Source: Pseudomonas syringae
Lineage (GTDB): Bacteria; Pseudomonadota; Gammaproteobacteria; Pseudomonadales; Pseudomonadaceae
Length of the DNA stretch: 64,000 nt
Assembly (NCBI RefSeq): GCF_000737245.1
Contig: NZ_JPQU01000017.1
Coordinates: 1 to 64,000 of the forward strand
Direction of reading: 5' to 3'
In this document: in pieces, positions 54,529 to 63,644 of the stretch
How positions within the stretch are numbered: the first letter of the stretch is position 1
Layout of the letters: each line of letters starts with the position of its first letter
The notes under the pieces: generated by a model
What the model saw: the letters and a program-made list of their open reading frames with translations, nothing else
Databases searched by the model: none
Told to the model about the DNA's origin: nothing
Program-made: the position numbers and the translations under genes

Positions 54529-55401
54529 GTGAATTGGGATGACACGCGGATATTTCTGGCCGTCTGCCGCAAGGCCACCTTGCGTGGCGCTGCGCGGGTG
54601 TTGAATGTCGATCAGGCGACTGTGGGGCGCCGGATCGCTGCTCTGGAAAAAGCCCTGGGTACCACGCTGTTTTTGCGAACCTCCGAGGGCTATGTTTTGA
54701 CGGTGGCAGGGGAGGCCGCGCTCAAGTCTGCCGAGAAAATGGAACGCTCGGCGCTGGAGCTACAACGCCAGATACAAGGTCTCGATGACCGGCTGACCGG
54801 CGAAGTGCGCATCACCACCACCGACACCCTGGCGACCGACTTCCTGATCCCGGCCATTGCCAGCCTGCATCTAGAGCATCCCGATGTGAAAGTCCGGCTC
54901 GATACCTCCATCCAGATGTTGAGCCTGTCCAAGCGCGAAGCCGATATCGCCGTGAGAAACGTCAAGCCGGAGAATCCTGATCTGATCACCCGCTGTATCG
55001 CCCGCTGGCCGGTCGGGTTGTTCGCATCAGCGGACTACGCCCAGCGCAGAGGCGAGCCGGTGCCCGGATCGGGTTTCGCCGGGCATGACCTGATCATGTA
55101 CCAGCCTTATCTGGAGAATGGCCGAGAAGCGACTATCGTTTCCGAATCGATCACCCACGGCCGGCTGGTGGCAACGATGAACACCGGCTTGATGATGCGT
55201 CGATCCATTGCTGCTGGCATCGGTATCGGGGAAGTGCCGGTATGCCTCGGCGAGGCTGACGGTTTGACGCGGCTATGGCCTGACCGGGAACGGCAGGGCA
55301 CCTACGACATCTGGCTAGTTACCCATGAGGATCTGCGCCATACGGCACGTGTCAGGGCAGTGATTGAAAAAATTGTTGAAATGTTCGCCGTCGTGAGCTA
55401 A
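54529..55401 (+). CDS. LysR-family regulator
   Basis: A 290-residue LysR protein from GTG 54529, with TTGGAGG directly before it; the frame from ATG 54508 would start inside that region. HTH residues 1-60 (WDDTRIFLAVCRKATLRGAA, then VLNVDQATVGRRIAALEKAL). The adjacent divergent MFS gene is the likely target. Confidence 0.88.
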   Translation: MNWDDTRIFLAVCRKATLRGAARVLNVDQATVGRRIAALEKALGTTLFLRTSEGYVLTVAGEAALKSAEKMERSALELQRQIQGLDDRLTGEVRITTTDTLATDFLIPAIASLHLEHPDVKVRLDTSIQMLSLSKREADIAVRNVKPENPDLITRCIARWPVGLFASADYAQRRGEPVPGSGFAGHDLIMYQPYLENGREATIVSESITHGRLVATMNTGLMMRRSIAAGIGIGEVPVCLGEADGLTRLWPDRERQGTYDIWLVTHEDLRHTARVRAVIEKIVEMFAVVS

Positions 55402-55440
55402 GGCAGGTTATCGTATGGATAGAGTCGCATCCGTTTGAAT

Positions 55441-55504
55441 GGTTATAGCCCTCTAATGGTGCTCTATAACCCTTGACTGCCAGCCTTCGGCACTTTGCTG
55501 GCAG
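55441..55504. promoter_or_regulatory. Two inverted repeats before the stressosome operon
   Basis: GGTTATAG/CTATAACC (55441-55448 and 55464-55471) and CTGCCAG/CTGGCAG (55477-55483 and 55498-55504). They follow the LysR stop and precede rsbR by about 130 bases; they could be the LysR terminator area or operator sites. No clear sigma70 boxes were seen between here and rsbR. Confidence 0.4.
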
Positions 55505-55632
55505 TGGCTGCTTGCATTTCGATTTAAAGCGTAGAGAATCGCGCCATAGCTACGCTCGTCCCCCCCCGTGTATGTCGATATTGCGCCCCTGATTGATCAG
55601 CGGCGCCGAAATTGTTCAGGAGTTAAAACAAC

Positions 55633-56484
55633 ATGGCAGCAGTGCAGCAAAAAACCGTGGACGCAATGAAATCGTCCCAGCAGGAACTGACTACCGCCTG
55701 GCTTTCGGCGCTGGAGGCCAGCGGCGCCACTCGCAATATCAAAGAAGACGACCTCAAACAGCAGGCAGCCGACTTCCTGCGTCTGGTGATTGCTGTGGCT
55801 GAAAAAGGCCGTCATCAGTCCCTGGCAGGCAGCGATTGGGACGAAATTCGCCAGTTTCTCGAAAAGCTTTCCCAAAGCCGTGCATTGATCGGTCAGGACT
55901 CCCAGCAGACCGCCAGCTTCGTGTTCTCGCTCAAAGGCCCGGTGTTCCGCTTGCTGCAACGCGAATATGAAGCTGAACCGGCTGTGTACGCCGAACAACT
56001 GCTGGAGCTTTCGGAACTGCTCGACGCTCTGGCGATGCACACCATCCGGACCTTCCAGAAGTCTCGCGAAAGCGTGATCAAGCGCCAGCAGGAAGAATTG
56101 CTGGAACTGTCCACGCCCGTGGTCAAACTCTGGGACGGCGTGCTGGCCCTGCCTATGATCGGCACGCTGGATTCCCAGCGTACCCAAGTGGTGATGGAGT
56201 CTCTGTTACAGCGCATCGTCGACACGGGGTCGGAGATCGCGATCATCGATATCACCGGCGTTCCGACTGTAGACACCCTGGTTGCTCAGCACTTGCTCAA
56301 GACGGTGACCGCCATCCGCCTGATGGGTGCCGACTGCATCATCAGTGGTGTGCGTCCGCAAATCGCCCAAACCATCGTGCACCTGGGGCTCGACCTGCAG
56401 GGTGTGGTCACCAAGGCTAATCTCGCCGATGCACTGGCCCTGGCGCTGCGTCGCCTGGGAATGACTGTCACCAAGGCGGTATGA
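55633..56484 (+). CDS. rsbR: RsbR-like stressosome co-antagonist (STAS domain)
   Basis: A 283-residue protein. Residues 1-155 are a helical, globin-like sensor region and 160-280 a STAS domain. The STAS part has IAIIDITGVPTVDTLVAQHL (203-221) and MGADCIISGVRPQIAQTIVH. Thr215, and Ser181 in GTLDSQR, lie where RsbT-phosphorylated residues occur in B. subtilis RsbRA. With RsbS it should form the stressosome shell that holds RsbT until stress. Start has AGGAG upstream. What the N-domain senses is unknown. Confidence 0.9.
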   Translation: MAAVQQKTVDAMKSSQQELTTAWLSALEASGATRNIKEDDLKQQAADFLRLVIAVAEKGRHQSLAGSDWDEIRQFLEKLSQSRALIGQDSQQTASFVFSLKGPVFRLLQREYEAEPAVYAEQLLELSELLDALAMHTIRTFQKSRESVIKRQQEELLELSTPVVKLWDGVLALPMIGTLDSQRTQVVMESLLQRIVDTGSEIAIIDITGVPTVDTLVAQHLLKTVTAIRLMGADCIISGVRPQIAQTIVHLGLDLQGVVTKANLADALALALRRLGMTVTKAV

Positions 56485-56488
56485 AGTC

Positions 56489-56851
56489 ATGGAACGTATA
56501 CCTATTCTGCAGATGGGCGCTTACCTGCTGGTCACCATCCAGGTCGACATGCACGATCAGCTGGCCCTGACGTTGCAGGATGATTTGTCCGAACGGATCA
56601 GCAAAACGTCCGCCCGGGGTGTCTTGATCGACATCTCGGCGCTGGACATTGTCGACTCCTTTGTCGGGCGCATGATCGGCACTATTTCTGGCCTGTCACG
56701 CATCATGGACGCTGAAACCGTGCTGGTTGGCATGCAGCCAGCTGTGGCCATTACCCTGGTTGAGCTAGGCATGACCTTGCCGGGCGTCAGTACTGCGCTA
56801 AACGTCGAGCGAGGCATGAAGTTGCTCCAAGAGCGAGTGCTTGCCCAATGA
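56489..56851 (+). CDS. rsbS: RsbS-like single STAS-domain protein
   Basis: A 120-residue stand-alone STAS protein, normal RsbS length. Ser57 in ALDIVDSFVGRM matches the serine phosphorylated by RsbT. GMQPAVAITLVELGMTLPGV is typical of the C-terminal half. It lies four bases after rsbR and overlaps rsbT by four (ATGA). Confidence 0.92.
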   Translation: MERIPILQMGAYLLVTIQVDMHDQLALTLQDDLSERISKTSARGVLIDISALDIVDSFVGRMIGTISGLSRIMDAETVLVGMQPAVAITLVELGMTLPGVSTALNVERGMKLLQERVLAQ

Positions 56852-57252
56852 CCGTGCGCAGCAGCGGGACGCAACCCGTGCTGATCGAGCAGGATGTCGT
56901 GCTTGCGCGCCAGACGGCCCGCAAGCTGGCTCAGGAATGCGGCATGCGGTTGATTGACCTGACCAAGATGGTCACTGCTGTGAGCGAGCTGGCACGCAAC
57001 ACCATGGTCTACGGTGGTGGCGGTGACATGGATTGGCAGATTCTGGATGAAAACATGCGCACCGGCTTGCGCATAACCTTTCGCGACGAGGGGCCTGGCA
57101 TTCCCGACCTGAAACTGGCCATGACTGATGGCTGGACATCCGGTAGCGGCATGGGGCTCGGCTTGACGGGCGCTAAACGGCTGGTCGATGAGTTTGAACT
57201 GGACACCACGCCGGGCGTTGGTACGCGTATATCGATCACCCGATGGACGTGA
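56848..57252 (+). CDS. rsbT: RsbT-like serine kinase
   Basis: A 134-residue HATPase_c protein of the GHKL type. N-box VSELARNTMVYGGGG, G1 DEGPGIPDL, G2 SGMGLGLTGAKRLVDEF. RsbT phosphorylates RsbS and RsbR, leaves the stressosome and activates a partner. Here the partner is not an RsbU/sigma-B pair visible in the window. It overlaps the next gene by ten bases. Confidence 0.92.
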   Translation: MTVRSSGTQPVLIEQDVVLARQTARKLAQECGMRLIDLTKMVTAVSELARNTMVYGGGGDMDWQILDENMRTGLRITFRDEGPGIPDLKLAMTDGWTSGSGMGLGLTGAKRLVDEFELDTTPGVGTRISITRWT

Positions 57253-58259
57253 ATCTGCGCGGCAGCCTGACTCAGGTTTTATTGATTGAAGACAGCAGTC
57301 AGGTGGGCCACGCCCGACGCATGGCTCAGCAACTGGCTGAAACCCTGGGATTCGACAGCGCGGATGCCGGCCGCGTCGCGCTGGTGGCCACCGAGCTAGC
57401 CAGCAACATCCTCAAACATGCGGTTCGCGGCGAATTGCATCTGCGGGTCTATGACAGCGCAGGTTTTTCGGCGGTCGAGATCATTGCCGTTGACCGCGGC
57501 CCAGGTTTCGACCTTCACTCAAGCATGCGTGATGGATTTTCCTCGGTCGGTACCCAGGGTATAGGGCTGGGTGCCATCGAGCGTCAGGCTGACGTGTTCG
57601 ATGTTCACGTGGATGGCCGTGGCGCTGTAGTGCTTACGCGCTTTTTCCCACGCAATTGCAAGACCCGTGACCTGCGGATCGGTATTAACCAGCACTCCCT
57701 GCACGACGATCCAGCCTGCGGTGACGTCTGGTCGCTGGCTGTTCACGGCGAGCAGATAAGCGCATTGATCATTGATGGCCTGGGCCATGGTGAAGACGCG
57801 GAAGTAGCCGCTCGGGCAGGGGAGGTCGAGTTTATCCGGCAACCGTTCGATCGCGCAGAGCATGTACTTGAAGAAATGCACCATGCCATGAAAGGCACTC
57901 GCGGTGGCGCGGCAGCACTGATGCAGTTCGACGCGGCCAGTGGTGGGCTTCGCTTTGTCGGCATCGGCAATATTGGCGCAACCCTGCTCGATGAAGAAAA
58001 AAACCGAGGGCTTGCGTCCCATCCAGGCATTGTCGGGTTGCAGTTCAGGAAAGCTCAGGCTTTCGAACATGCTCAGGTGAACGGGCAATTATTGGTGATG
58101 TATAGCGACGGTCTGCAATCTCGTTGGAACCTGCGTGATTATCCGGGTCTGATCTATCGTCATCCTGCGGTGATTGCAGCGGTGCTGCATCGCGATTATT
58201 GCCGTGGCCGTGATGATGTCACTGTCCTGGTCATTGCCATGGAGGCCTTCAATGCCTGA
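57243..58259 (+). CDS. ATPase-domain/PP2C phosphatase fusion (RsbX-like)
   Basis: A 338-residue protein: an anti-sigma-kinase-like HATPase domain (about residues 10-130; VATELASNILKHA, DRGPGFD, GTQGIGLGAIERQ) joined to a SpoIIE/PP2C domain (about 140-335; IDGLGHGEDAEVAARA, LLVMYSDGLQSRW, RGRDDVTVLVI). The PP2C half resembles RsbX, which resets RsbS and RsbR by dephosphorylation. Fusing kinase-like and phosphatase parts in one chain suggests a feedback role. Its stop overlaps the next start. Confidence 0.88.
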   Translation: MDVNLRGSLTQVLLIEDSSQVGHARRMAQQLAETLGFDSADAGRVALVATELASNILKHAVRGELHLRVYDSAGFSAVEIIAVDRGPGFDLHSSMRDGFSSVGTQGIGLGAIERQADVFDVHVDGRGAVVLTRFFPRNCKTRDLRIGINQHSLHDDPACGDVWSLAVHGEQISALIIDGLGHGEDAEVAARAGEVEFIRQPFDRAEHVLEEMHHAMKGTRGGAAALMQFDAASGGLRFVGIGNIGATLLDEEKNRGLASHPGIVGLQFRKAQAFEHAQVNGQLLVMYSDGLQSRWNLRDYPGLIYRHPAVIAAVLHRDYCRGRDDVTVLVIAMEAFNA

Positions 58260-59109
58260 TTTGACCGCTGCCGAGCTTGAACTGCAAACCCTGCGCGCTG
58301 AGGCCGAAGCCTTGCGTGCTGAACTTGAAGAAACCAATCAGGGCGTACTCGCGCTTTATGCCGAGCTTGATAACCAGGCCGACGAATTGCGCCAGGCGTC
58401 GGATCTCAAGAGCCGTTTTCTGTCCTACATGAGCCACGAATTTCGTACGCCCCTGGGGTCGATCCTGAGTATCACCAGTCTGCTCAAAGACGAAATCGAT
58501 GGACCGTTGAGTGGCGAGCAACATAAACAGGTGGCTTTTGTCAGCGGTGCCGCTCAGGAGCTGAGCGATATGGTCGACGATTTACTCGACCTGGCAAAAA
58601 TCGAAGCAGGGCGCATCACTATTTCCGCCGCCTGGTTCGATATGTTCGACCTGTTTTCGGCACTGCGCGGAATGTTCCGGCCGATCGTCAATGCGTCGGA
58701 GGTTGATCTTATTTTCGAGGAGCCGGTGGGACTGCCCCGGCTTTATTCCGATGACAAGAAGCTTGCGCAGATTCTGCGTAACTTCATCTCCAATTCGCTG
58801 AAATTCACTCAGCGCGGTGAAGTACGGGTGTCGGCAAAACTGCAGGGTGACGACCAGATCCGCTTCGCTGTGACCGATACCGGCGTGGGTATTCCACAAG
58901 AGATGCACGGCGCACTGTTCGAGGACTTCTCTCAGATCGATTCACCGCTGCAGAAGCGCTTGCGCGGCACCGGTCTCGGTTTGTCGCTGTGCAAGCGGTT
59001 TGCTGAACTGCTCGGCGGACAGGTGGGGGTCGAAAGCCAGCCGGGTCAAGGCTCGACGTTCTTTGTCATCATCCCGCTGGCCATCGCTGCGGGGCACGGT
59101 GATGCGTGA
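58252..59109 (+). CDS. Sensor histidine kinase (cytoplasmic)
   Basis: A 285-residue kinase from ATG 58252 (GGAGG upstream). Residues 5-55 are a Leu/Glu/Ala coiled coil, His62 in SYMSHEFRTPLGS is the phospho-acceptor, and the ATPase part has NFISNSLKF, DTGVGIPQE and GTGLGLSLCKRF. There is no membrane segment or sensor domain, so the signal probably comes from the stressosome, perhaps RsbT or the phosphatase, through the coiled coil. It overlaps both neighbours. Confidence 0.9.
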   Translation: MPDLTAAELELQTLRAEAEALRAELEETNQGVLALYAELDNQADELRQASDLKSRFLSYMSHEFRTPLGSILSITSLLKDEIDGPLSGEQHKQVAFVSGAAQELSDMVDDLLDLAKIEAGRITISAAWFDMFDLFSALRGMFRPIVNASEVDLIFEEPVGLPRLYSDDKKLAQILRNFISNSLKFTQRGEVRVSAKLQGDDQIRFAVTDTGVGIPQEMHGALFEDFSQIDSPLQKRLRGTGLGLSLCKRFAELLGGQVGVESQPGQGSTFFVIIPLAIAAGHGDA

Positions 59110-61054
59110 ATTGCGCCTGCTGATTGTCGATGACAACGCCGCCACTCGCTACGCCCTGCGTAGGCGTATGGAACGGCATGACTTTATCGTGTCAGAAGCA
59201 GGCACCGGCACTGAGGGGCTCGAACTTATTGCTTCGCAGATGCCTGATGCGTTAATCCTGGATGTGAACCTGCCGGACATGAGCGGTTTCGATATTGTCC
59301 GCTTGCTGCGCTCTGAGCCGCGTACGGCCTTACTCCCTGTGGTGCATGTCTCAGCGGCGTCGATTCAGACGGCGGATATCGTCACAGGTCTTGAAGCCGG
59401 GGCGGACGCATATCTGGTCCATCCCGTGGATCCGGACGTGCTGTTGGCGACCTTGCGCACCTTGCTCCGGGTAAGGGATACCGAATACGCCTTACGTGAG
59501 AGTGAAGCGCGCTTCCGGGAGATATTCGTCAACATCTCCGCGCCGATCGCGGTGATGGATGCCGATCTCAAAGTGCATGAGTGCAATCATGCCTTTGCCC
59601 GATTGATCCAGCAGAGCGCGGCACAACAGTCCGTGTATCCTTCGCTGGCTGGCGAACAGGACGAAATCGTTCAGGAACTGCGCGCCGGACTGCTGGCGGG
59701 GGAGCGCTGGAAAGGCACCTTGCGCATGGTGGTTCGGGGTGAGTTGCGCGAAACCGAATGGCAGATATCGCCCTACCGCACACCGCAGTTGAGCCTGGTC
59801 TTTATCGAGGATGTTACCGAGCACCGACGTCGCGAACAGTCACATCTCGAACAACTCGATACCGTCAACATCCAGTTGGCCCATGAAGTCGCCGAACGGG
59901 CCCGCACCGAAGCTCAACTGCTGCAGGCGCAAAAGATGGACGCGATCGGCAAATTGACCGGCGGTATCGCCCATGACTTCAATAACCTGTTGACCGGCAT
60001 CATTACCGGCATCGAGCTGATCAAGAAGCGCACCGAAGAAAATCGTCCTGAAAAAATCATGCGTTATGCCGACGCGGCCCTGGCGTCCGCTTCCAGCGCG
60101 GCAGCGCTGACCCATCGATTGCTGGCGTTTGCCCGTCAGCAGCCGCTGGATGCACGGCCGATTGATATCAACCAGCATATCCGCTCGCTGGAAGACCTGT
60201 TGCGACGCACCATCGGCAAACGCATTGCACTGAAGCTGGACCTCACCTCGCAATCAGCGATTGCCCTGGTGGATGCAAGCCAGCTGGAGAGCGCACTGCT
60301 CAATCTGGTGATCAACGCCCGCGATGCGCTGCCCCAGGGCGGAACAATTCGGGTCACTACGTTTGCCGCGCACTCCACCGGTGATTCAAGACTGGCCGAT
60401 GGTGCTTATCTGGCGCTCTCCGTTAAGGATGATGGGGTTGGCATCGAGCACAGTGTGATCGACAAGGTGTTCGATCCGTTTTTCACCACCAAGCCCATTG
60501 GCGAAGGCACTGGATTGGGGCTTTCGACCATTTACGGTTTCGCCCGGCAGTCAGGGGGCGATGTCGTGATTCGCAGCCTTGCGGGGCACGGCACTGAAGT
60601 CACGCTGATGTTCCCCGCCGGGATTGATGTAGTCCCTGCCCAGTCAGCGCCCAGTCTGCCGCCTCGCTTGGGGGCGGGGCAGCATATTCTGATCGTCGAA
60701 GACACAGCCTCGGTGCGGATGTTCGTCAATGAACTGCTCGTCGATAATGCCTACCGCTGCACTCAGGCCGCTGATGTGGCCACTGCCTTGTCGATACTGG
60801 AAAACGATGGATCCATCGACCTGCTGCTCACAGACGTAGGGCTGCCGCACATGAATGGCCGCGAACTGGCAGACCGGGCGCGGGGGTGGCGTCCCTCTCT
60901 GCCCGTGCTGTTCATGACCGGTTACGCTGAGAATGCCCTCAATCGGCAGAGTTTCCTGGGTGAGCGCATGGACATGATCATCAAGCCGTTCAAGCTGGGT
61001 GCATTGCTGGAAAAAGTCGACGCCATGTTGGCTTCCGGTGCACGTCAGATGTGA
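59102..61054 (+). CDS. Hybrid histidine kinase (REC-PAS-HK-REC)
   Basis: A 650-residue protein from ATG 59102. Domains: REC1 (residues 5-120, Asp54 in LILDVNLPDM), a PAS-like region (135-245), HisKA with His291 in GGIAHDFNNLLTG, HATPase (about 395-505; NLVINARDALP, DDGVGIEH, GEGTGLGLSTIYGF) and REC2 (528-645, Asp578 in LLLTDVGLPH). It is last in the stressosome operon and the likely output hub. No response regulator with a DNA-binding or EAL/GGDEF domain follows, so its target is elsewhere. Confidence 0.92.
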   Translation: MRELRLLIVDDNAATRYALRRRMERHDFIVSEAGTGTEGLELIASQMPDALILDVNLPDMSGFDIVRLLRSEPRTALLPVVHVSAASIQTADIVTGLEAGADAYLVHPVDPDVLLATLRTLLRVRDTEYALRESEARFREIFVNISAPIAVMDADLKVHECNHAFARLIQQSAAQQSVYPSLAGEQDEIVQELRAGLLAGERWKGTLRMVVRGELRETEWQISPYRTPQLSLVFIEDVTEHRRREQSHLEQLDTVNIQLAHEVAERARTEAQLLQAQKMDAIGKLTGGIAHDFNNLLTGIITGIELIKKRTEENRPEKIMRYADAALASASSAAALTHRLLAFARQQPLDARPIDINQHIRSLEDLLRRTIGKRIALKLDLTSQSAIALVDASQLESALLNLVINARDALPQGGTIRVTTFAAHSTGDSRLADGAYLALSVKDDGVGIEHSVIDKVFDPFFTTKPIGEGTGLGLSTIYGFARQSGGDVVIRSLAGHGTEVTLMFPAGIDVVPAQSAPSLPPRLGAGQHILIVEDTASVRMFVNELLVDNAYRCTQAADVATALSILENDGSIDLLLTDVGLPHMNGRELADRARGWRPSLPVLFMTGYAENALNRQSFLGERMDMIIKPFKLGALLEKVDAMLASGARQM

Positions 61055-61566
61055 TGGCTGGCCGGTTTCAAGTGACCGGTCAGTCACAATCAGAAATATG
61101 TAGTGCTCTAAAATAATCACTACATAACCATTGACGCATGCCTTTTCGACTTGCATTATGCAGCTGTCTCCCTGATCGGGAGAGCAGTAAAAGGGTGTTC
61201 CAGACATACACGACGAGCCGTCGTGATGTTCCCGGATGTGTGCTGCCCACAAGGCAGATTGATGAAGCTGAGCCAGCATGTGCGTCGTACGGCGTGGAGA
61301 TGCCGGCGAGACGTCCTCATGAGGCTTGTGGCTGACGGTAGTATGGTTACCCTCGAATCAGGATGTTTCGCTACCTTTCCTCTCGTTTTGACACTGTTGC
61401 GTAGGGCTTTTTCATCAAGGCTACATGCATCTAGTCTAGTACCGGCTCTGCATGGGTGTGGACGATTTCGATCGTTCATCTGCAGCGATATGAATCAATT
61501 GGCCGATTTGATGATGTGTTTTAACTCACTAATTAATCAGATTGACGAGCGGTCAAGGAGTATCAA
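61055..61566. other. Intergenic region with a 9-bp inverted repeat
   Basis: About 510 bases without a supported gene. TATGTAGTG at 61097-61105 and CACTACATA at 61118-61126 form a perfect nine-base inverted repeat 43 bases after the hybrid kinase stop, without a T-run. Short frames at 61138-61335 and 61151-61570 lack ribosome sites and family signs. An sRNA or transcription end may lie here. Confidence 0.45.
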
Positions 61567-61896
61567 ATGAACTTGAATAAACAACCGACTATCGATGAAC
61601 TTGCGCAATTGTTTGCAGCACGCAAGGACAGCCTGGATAACCATATCCTGTGGGTCTGCAAAGAGGGCGAAGTTCACATTGACCCGCTGGCATCAGGCAC
61701 TCCGGAACAGGCGTTCAACGAAGTTCATCCTGAAATGCGCACCCGTCTGCGCATGTACCGCAGGGGCCAGGGCTATGTAGGCAAGAAAGCCGCAGCCGAC
61801 AAGGTATTCATGAGTCGAGTATTTCAAACACTAAGGAATGCCTGGATTGAAACCGAGCAACAGTCGGAAGTCAGGGTCGTTGATCGGTTGTATTGA
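61567..61896 (+). CDS. Hypothetical protein (109 aa)
   Basis: A 109-residue protein with a good ribosome site (CAAGGAGTATCAA) before the ATG. It is charged and helical (IDELAQLFAARKDSLDNHI) with WVCKEGEVHIDPL and a basic central part (MRTRLRMYRRGQGYVGKKAA). I recognise no family. It is followed by a weak hairpin with GGAGCTTTTG around 62036-62070. Confidence 0.75.
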   Translation: MNLNKQPTIDELAQLFAARKDSLDNHILWVCKEGEVHIDPLASGTPEQAFNEVHPEMRTRLRMYRRGQGYVGKKAAADKVFMSRVFQTLRNAWIETEQQSEVRVVDRLY

Positions 61897-62090
61897 GTTG
61901 CTGTTATCGGAGTTAGCGAGCGTCGCGGATGTTTGAAGTGAATCGCTTTCGTCGCCGTCGTAACCATCGATAACGCTACAGGATAACTATTGAATAACGC
62001 GCTCAACAGAAGTGCTGATCGACAAGTGATCTTCAAAGAGCTCCTCGAGGAAACTCCGGGAGCTTTTGTTTGGGCGCTCACCCGGATCGC

Positions 62091-62128
62091 AGGCAAAAGA
62101 AAAGCCCGCGATGGGGATCAACGGGCTT
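62091..62128 (-). terminator. Terminator of the minus-strand gene 62193-62507
   Basis: AAGCCCG (62102-62108) and CGGGCTT (62122-62128) pair. On the minus strand the stem is followed by TTTCTTTTG, a usable T-run. Confidence 0.7.
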
Positions 62129-62192
62129 GAAAGTCTTGAAGGAGCTGGGGTAACCATACTCTGCCGAACGTGAAAAAAGTGTGAATGGTGAT

Positions 62193-62507
62193 TCAGTGAT
62201 TGCTGATCAATGACAAAACGATCGAGTGTTCAGGCTGACCGTTGCTGCGCGAGTCGCCGGGCTGACGAGTAGCAGGATCGCGTAGGCCTTGAATGTCCTC
62301 CATCAGTAGCTTGGCGAGTATCAACGCGCCGTATCGGCCCTTGTAAGCTGAGGGCCTTATTCCCGAAACGCCGAAAACCTCGCTGGTCTGGATGTCCCTG
62401 ATGCAGAGCGAGATGACATCTTCCTTGCGATTGGTGCATGAAACCTTGAACCCTGGAAGGCGGTTTGCCAGCACATGTTCTATTTGACGTGGATTTAGCA
62501 GATTCAT
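62193..62507 (-). CDS. Hypothetical protein (104 aa)
   Basis: A 104-residue protein from ATG 62507, preceded by AAAAGGAGGT, an excellent ribosome site. The start MNLLNPRQIEHVLANRLPGF and the segment CIRDIQTSEVFGVSGIRPSA suggest a compact alpha/beta domain. No family recognised. A terminator follows at 62091-62128. Confidence 0.75.
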   Translation of the reverse strand: MNLLNPRQIEHVLANRLPGFKVSCTNRKEDVISLCIRDIQTSEVFGVSGIRPSAYKGRYGALILAKLLMEDIQGLRDPATRQPGDSRSNGQPEHSIVLSLISNH

Positions 62508-62833
62508 CGGACCTCCTTTTCTCGTGCCCATAGGCTAACAACAAAAACCTTCGAGTATCTACCACTTGTCTTCTTGCGATGGGCTGTATGAGCGGTGTTA
62601 CACAGGGAATGAAACTTATTCATTTGAGGGTGTGCGTTATTTTTGAGCGGGCTGTTCGGATGTAAAAACTTTGATTGTCTAAAGTTTGATACATGTTGGA
62701 TCAGCTTTGCCGATGTTTTGCAGAGGCGTAGGGCAGTTGGCTTTATCTGATGCCGGGTATTTGCCGACGAGCGGCGTCTGACCGCCGACTATAATTCATA
62801 GCCCGAAGGTAGTTATCCGGCTAGGAGAGTCTC
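62508..62833. other. Non-coding gap of about 325 bases
   Basis: AT-richer divergent intergenic DNA between two small genes. No tRNA, repeat or ORF with a ribosome site was found; it probably holds promoters for both neighbours. Confidence 0.5.
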
Positions 62834-63025
62834 ATGACCCTGCAAACAATGTGTCGAGTTCACGTGAACGGCTATGCGCTGATTCATGTCCGTGGCGCGC
62901 AATGGACCGTATGCACTGCCAGTAATCGACTGGGCGTCTTTCCGACGAGGGAGGAGGCTTCCGCATTTGCCTTCGCGCTTCCGCCACGGCGGTCGAAAGA
63001 AGCATCGCGAATCGCTCGGGAATGA
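62834..63025 (+). CDS. Small hypothetical protein (63 aa)
   Basis: A 63-residue frame with TAGGAGAG before the ATG. It is mixed beta-rich (HVNGYALIHVRGAQWTVCTA) with a basic C-terminus (PPRRSKEASRIARE). Not recognised. It precedes the XRE regulator by about 180 bases on the same strand. Confidence 0.55.
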   Translation: MTLQTMCRVHVNGYALIHVRGAQWTVCTASNRLGVFPTREEASAFAFALPPRRSKEASRIARE

Positions 63026-63203
63026 ACCATGCACCCGCAGTGTCGGGTCGTAGAGGCTTATTTTAGTTTGATCACTGTTGCACTAGTGCGCGCTAGTGCG
63101 TTTGTCACTGGGCGAATTAGAGCCAGCATTGTAGGTTTAGACAGTCAGATACGTACCTATTACTTTCATTCATTGTGGATGGAGCGGGTGGAGGGCTGTT
63201 CAA

Positions 63204-63641
63204 ATGGATGGGCAAATGGATGGCATCGGGCTGCGGCTCAGAAGGGAAAGGCTTCGTCTGCGCCTCTCTCAAAGGGAACTCGGTGAAGCCGGTGGCGTAG
63301 AAATAAATACACAGGGCAAGTACGAGAACGCAAAACGTTTGCCAAAAGCGGACTATCTTGCAGCCGTGTCGGCGCTGGGCGTTGACGTACTCTATGTGTT
63401 GACTGGGCAGCCGGCGTCCGCAATCACTGAGCTCAGCAATAGCGAATCAATGATTCTGGCTAATTACCGCGCTCTGAAGGACGAGGATAAAGCAACAATA
63501 TCCCGGGTAGTCCTGACCATTTCAGGCTTATTGGCAGACGGACAGGGCCCTGTTAAAAAAACAGGGTGTGTTGAAACTCATCGGCGTTACCAGGCCTGCG
63601 ACGTTGGCACTGCTGATCCTGCAGCGAACATTGGGAGATGA
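63204..63641 (+). CDS. XRE/Cro-type HTH regulator
   Basis: A 145-residue protein with an N-terminal XRE helix-turn-helix (IGLRLRRERLRLRLSQRELG, then GGVEINTQGKYENAKRLPKA) and VSALGVDVLYVLTGQ, common in phage- and element-derived repressors. Starts at ATG 63204 or 63216. The C-terminus, residues 70-145, is helical then disordered. Its neighbours are small unknown genes, so it may be a remnant regulator of a lost element. Confidence 0.82.
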   Translation: MDGQMDGIGLRLRRERLRLRLSQRELGEAGGVEINTQGKYENAKRLPKADYLAAVSALGVDVLYVLTGQPASAITELSNSESMILANYRALKDEDKATISRVVLTISGLLADGQGPVKKTGCVETHRRYQACDVGTADPAANIGR

Positions 63642-63644
63642 CTG

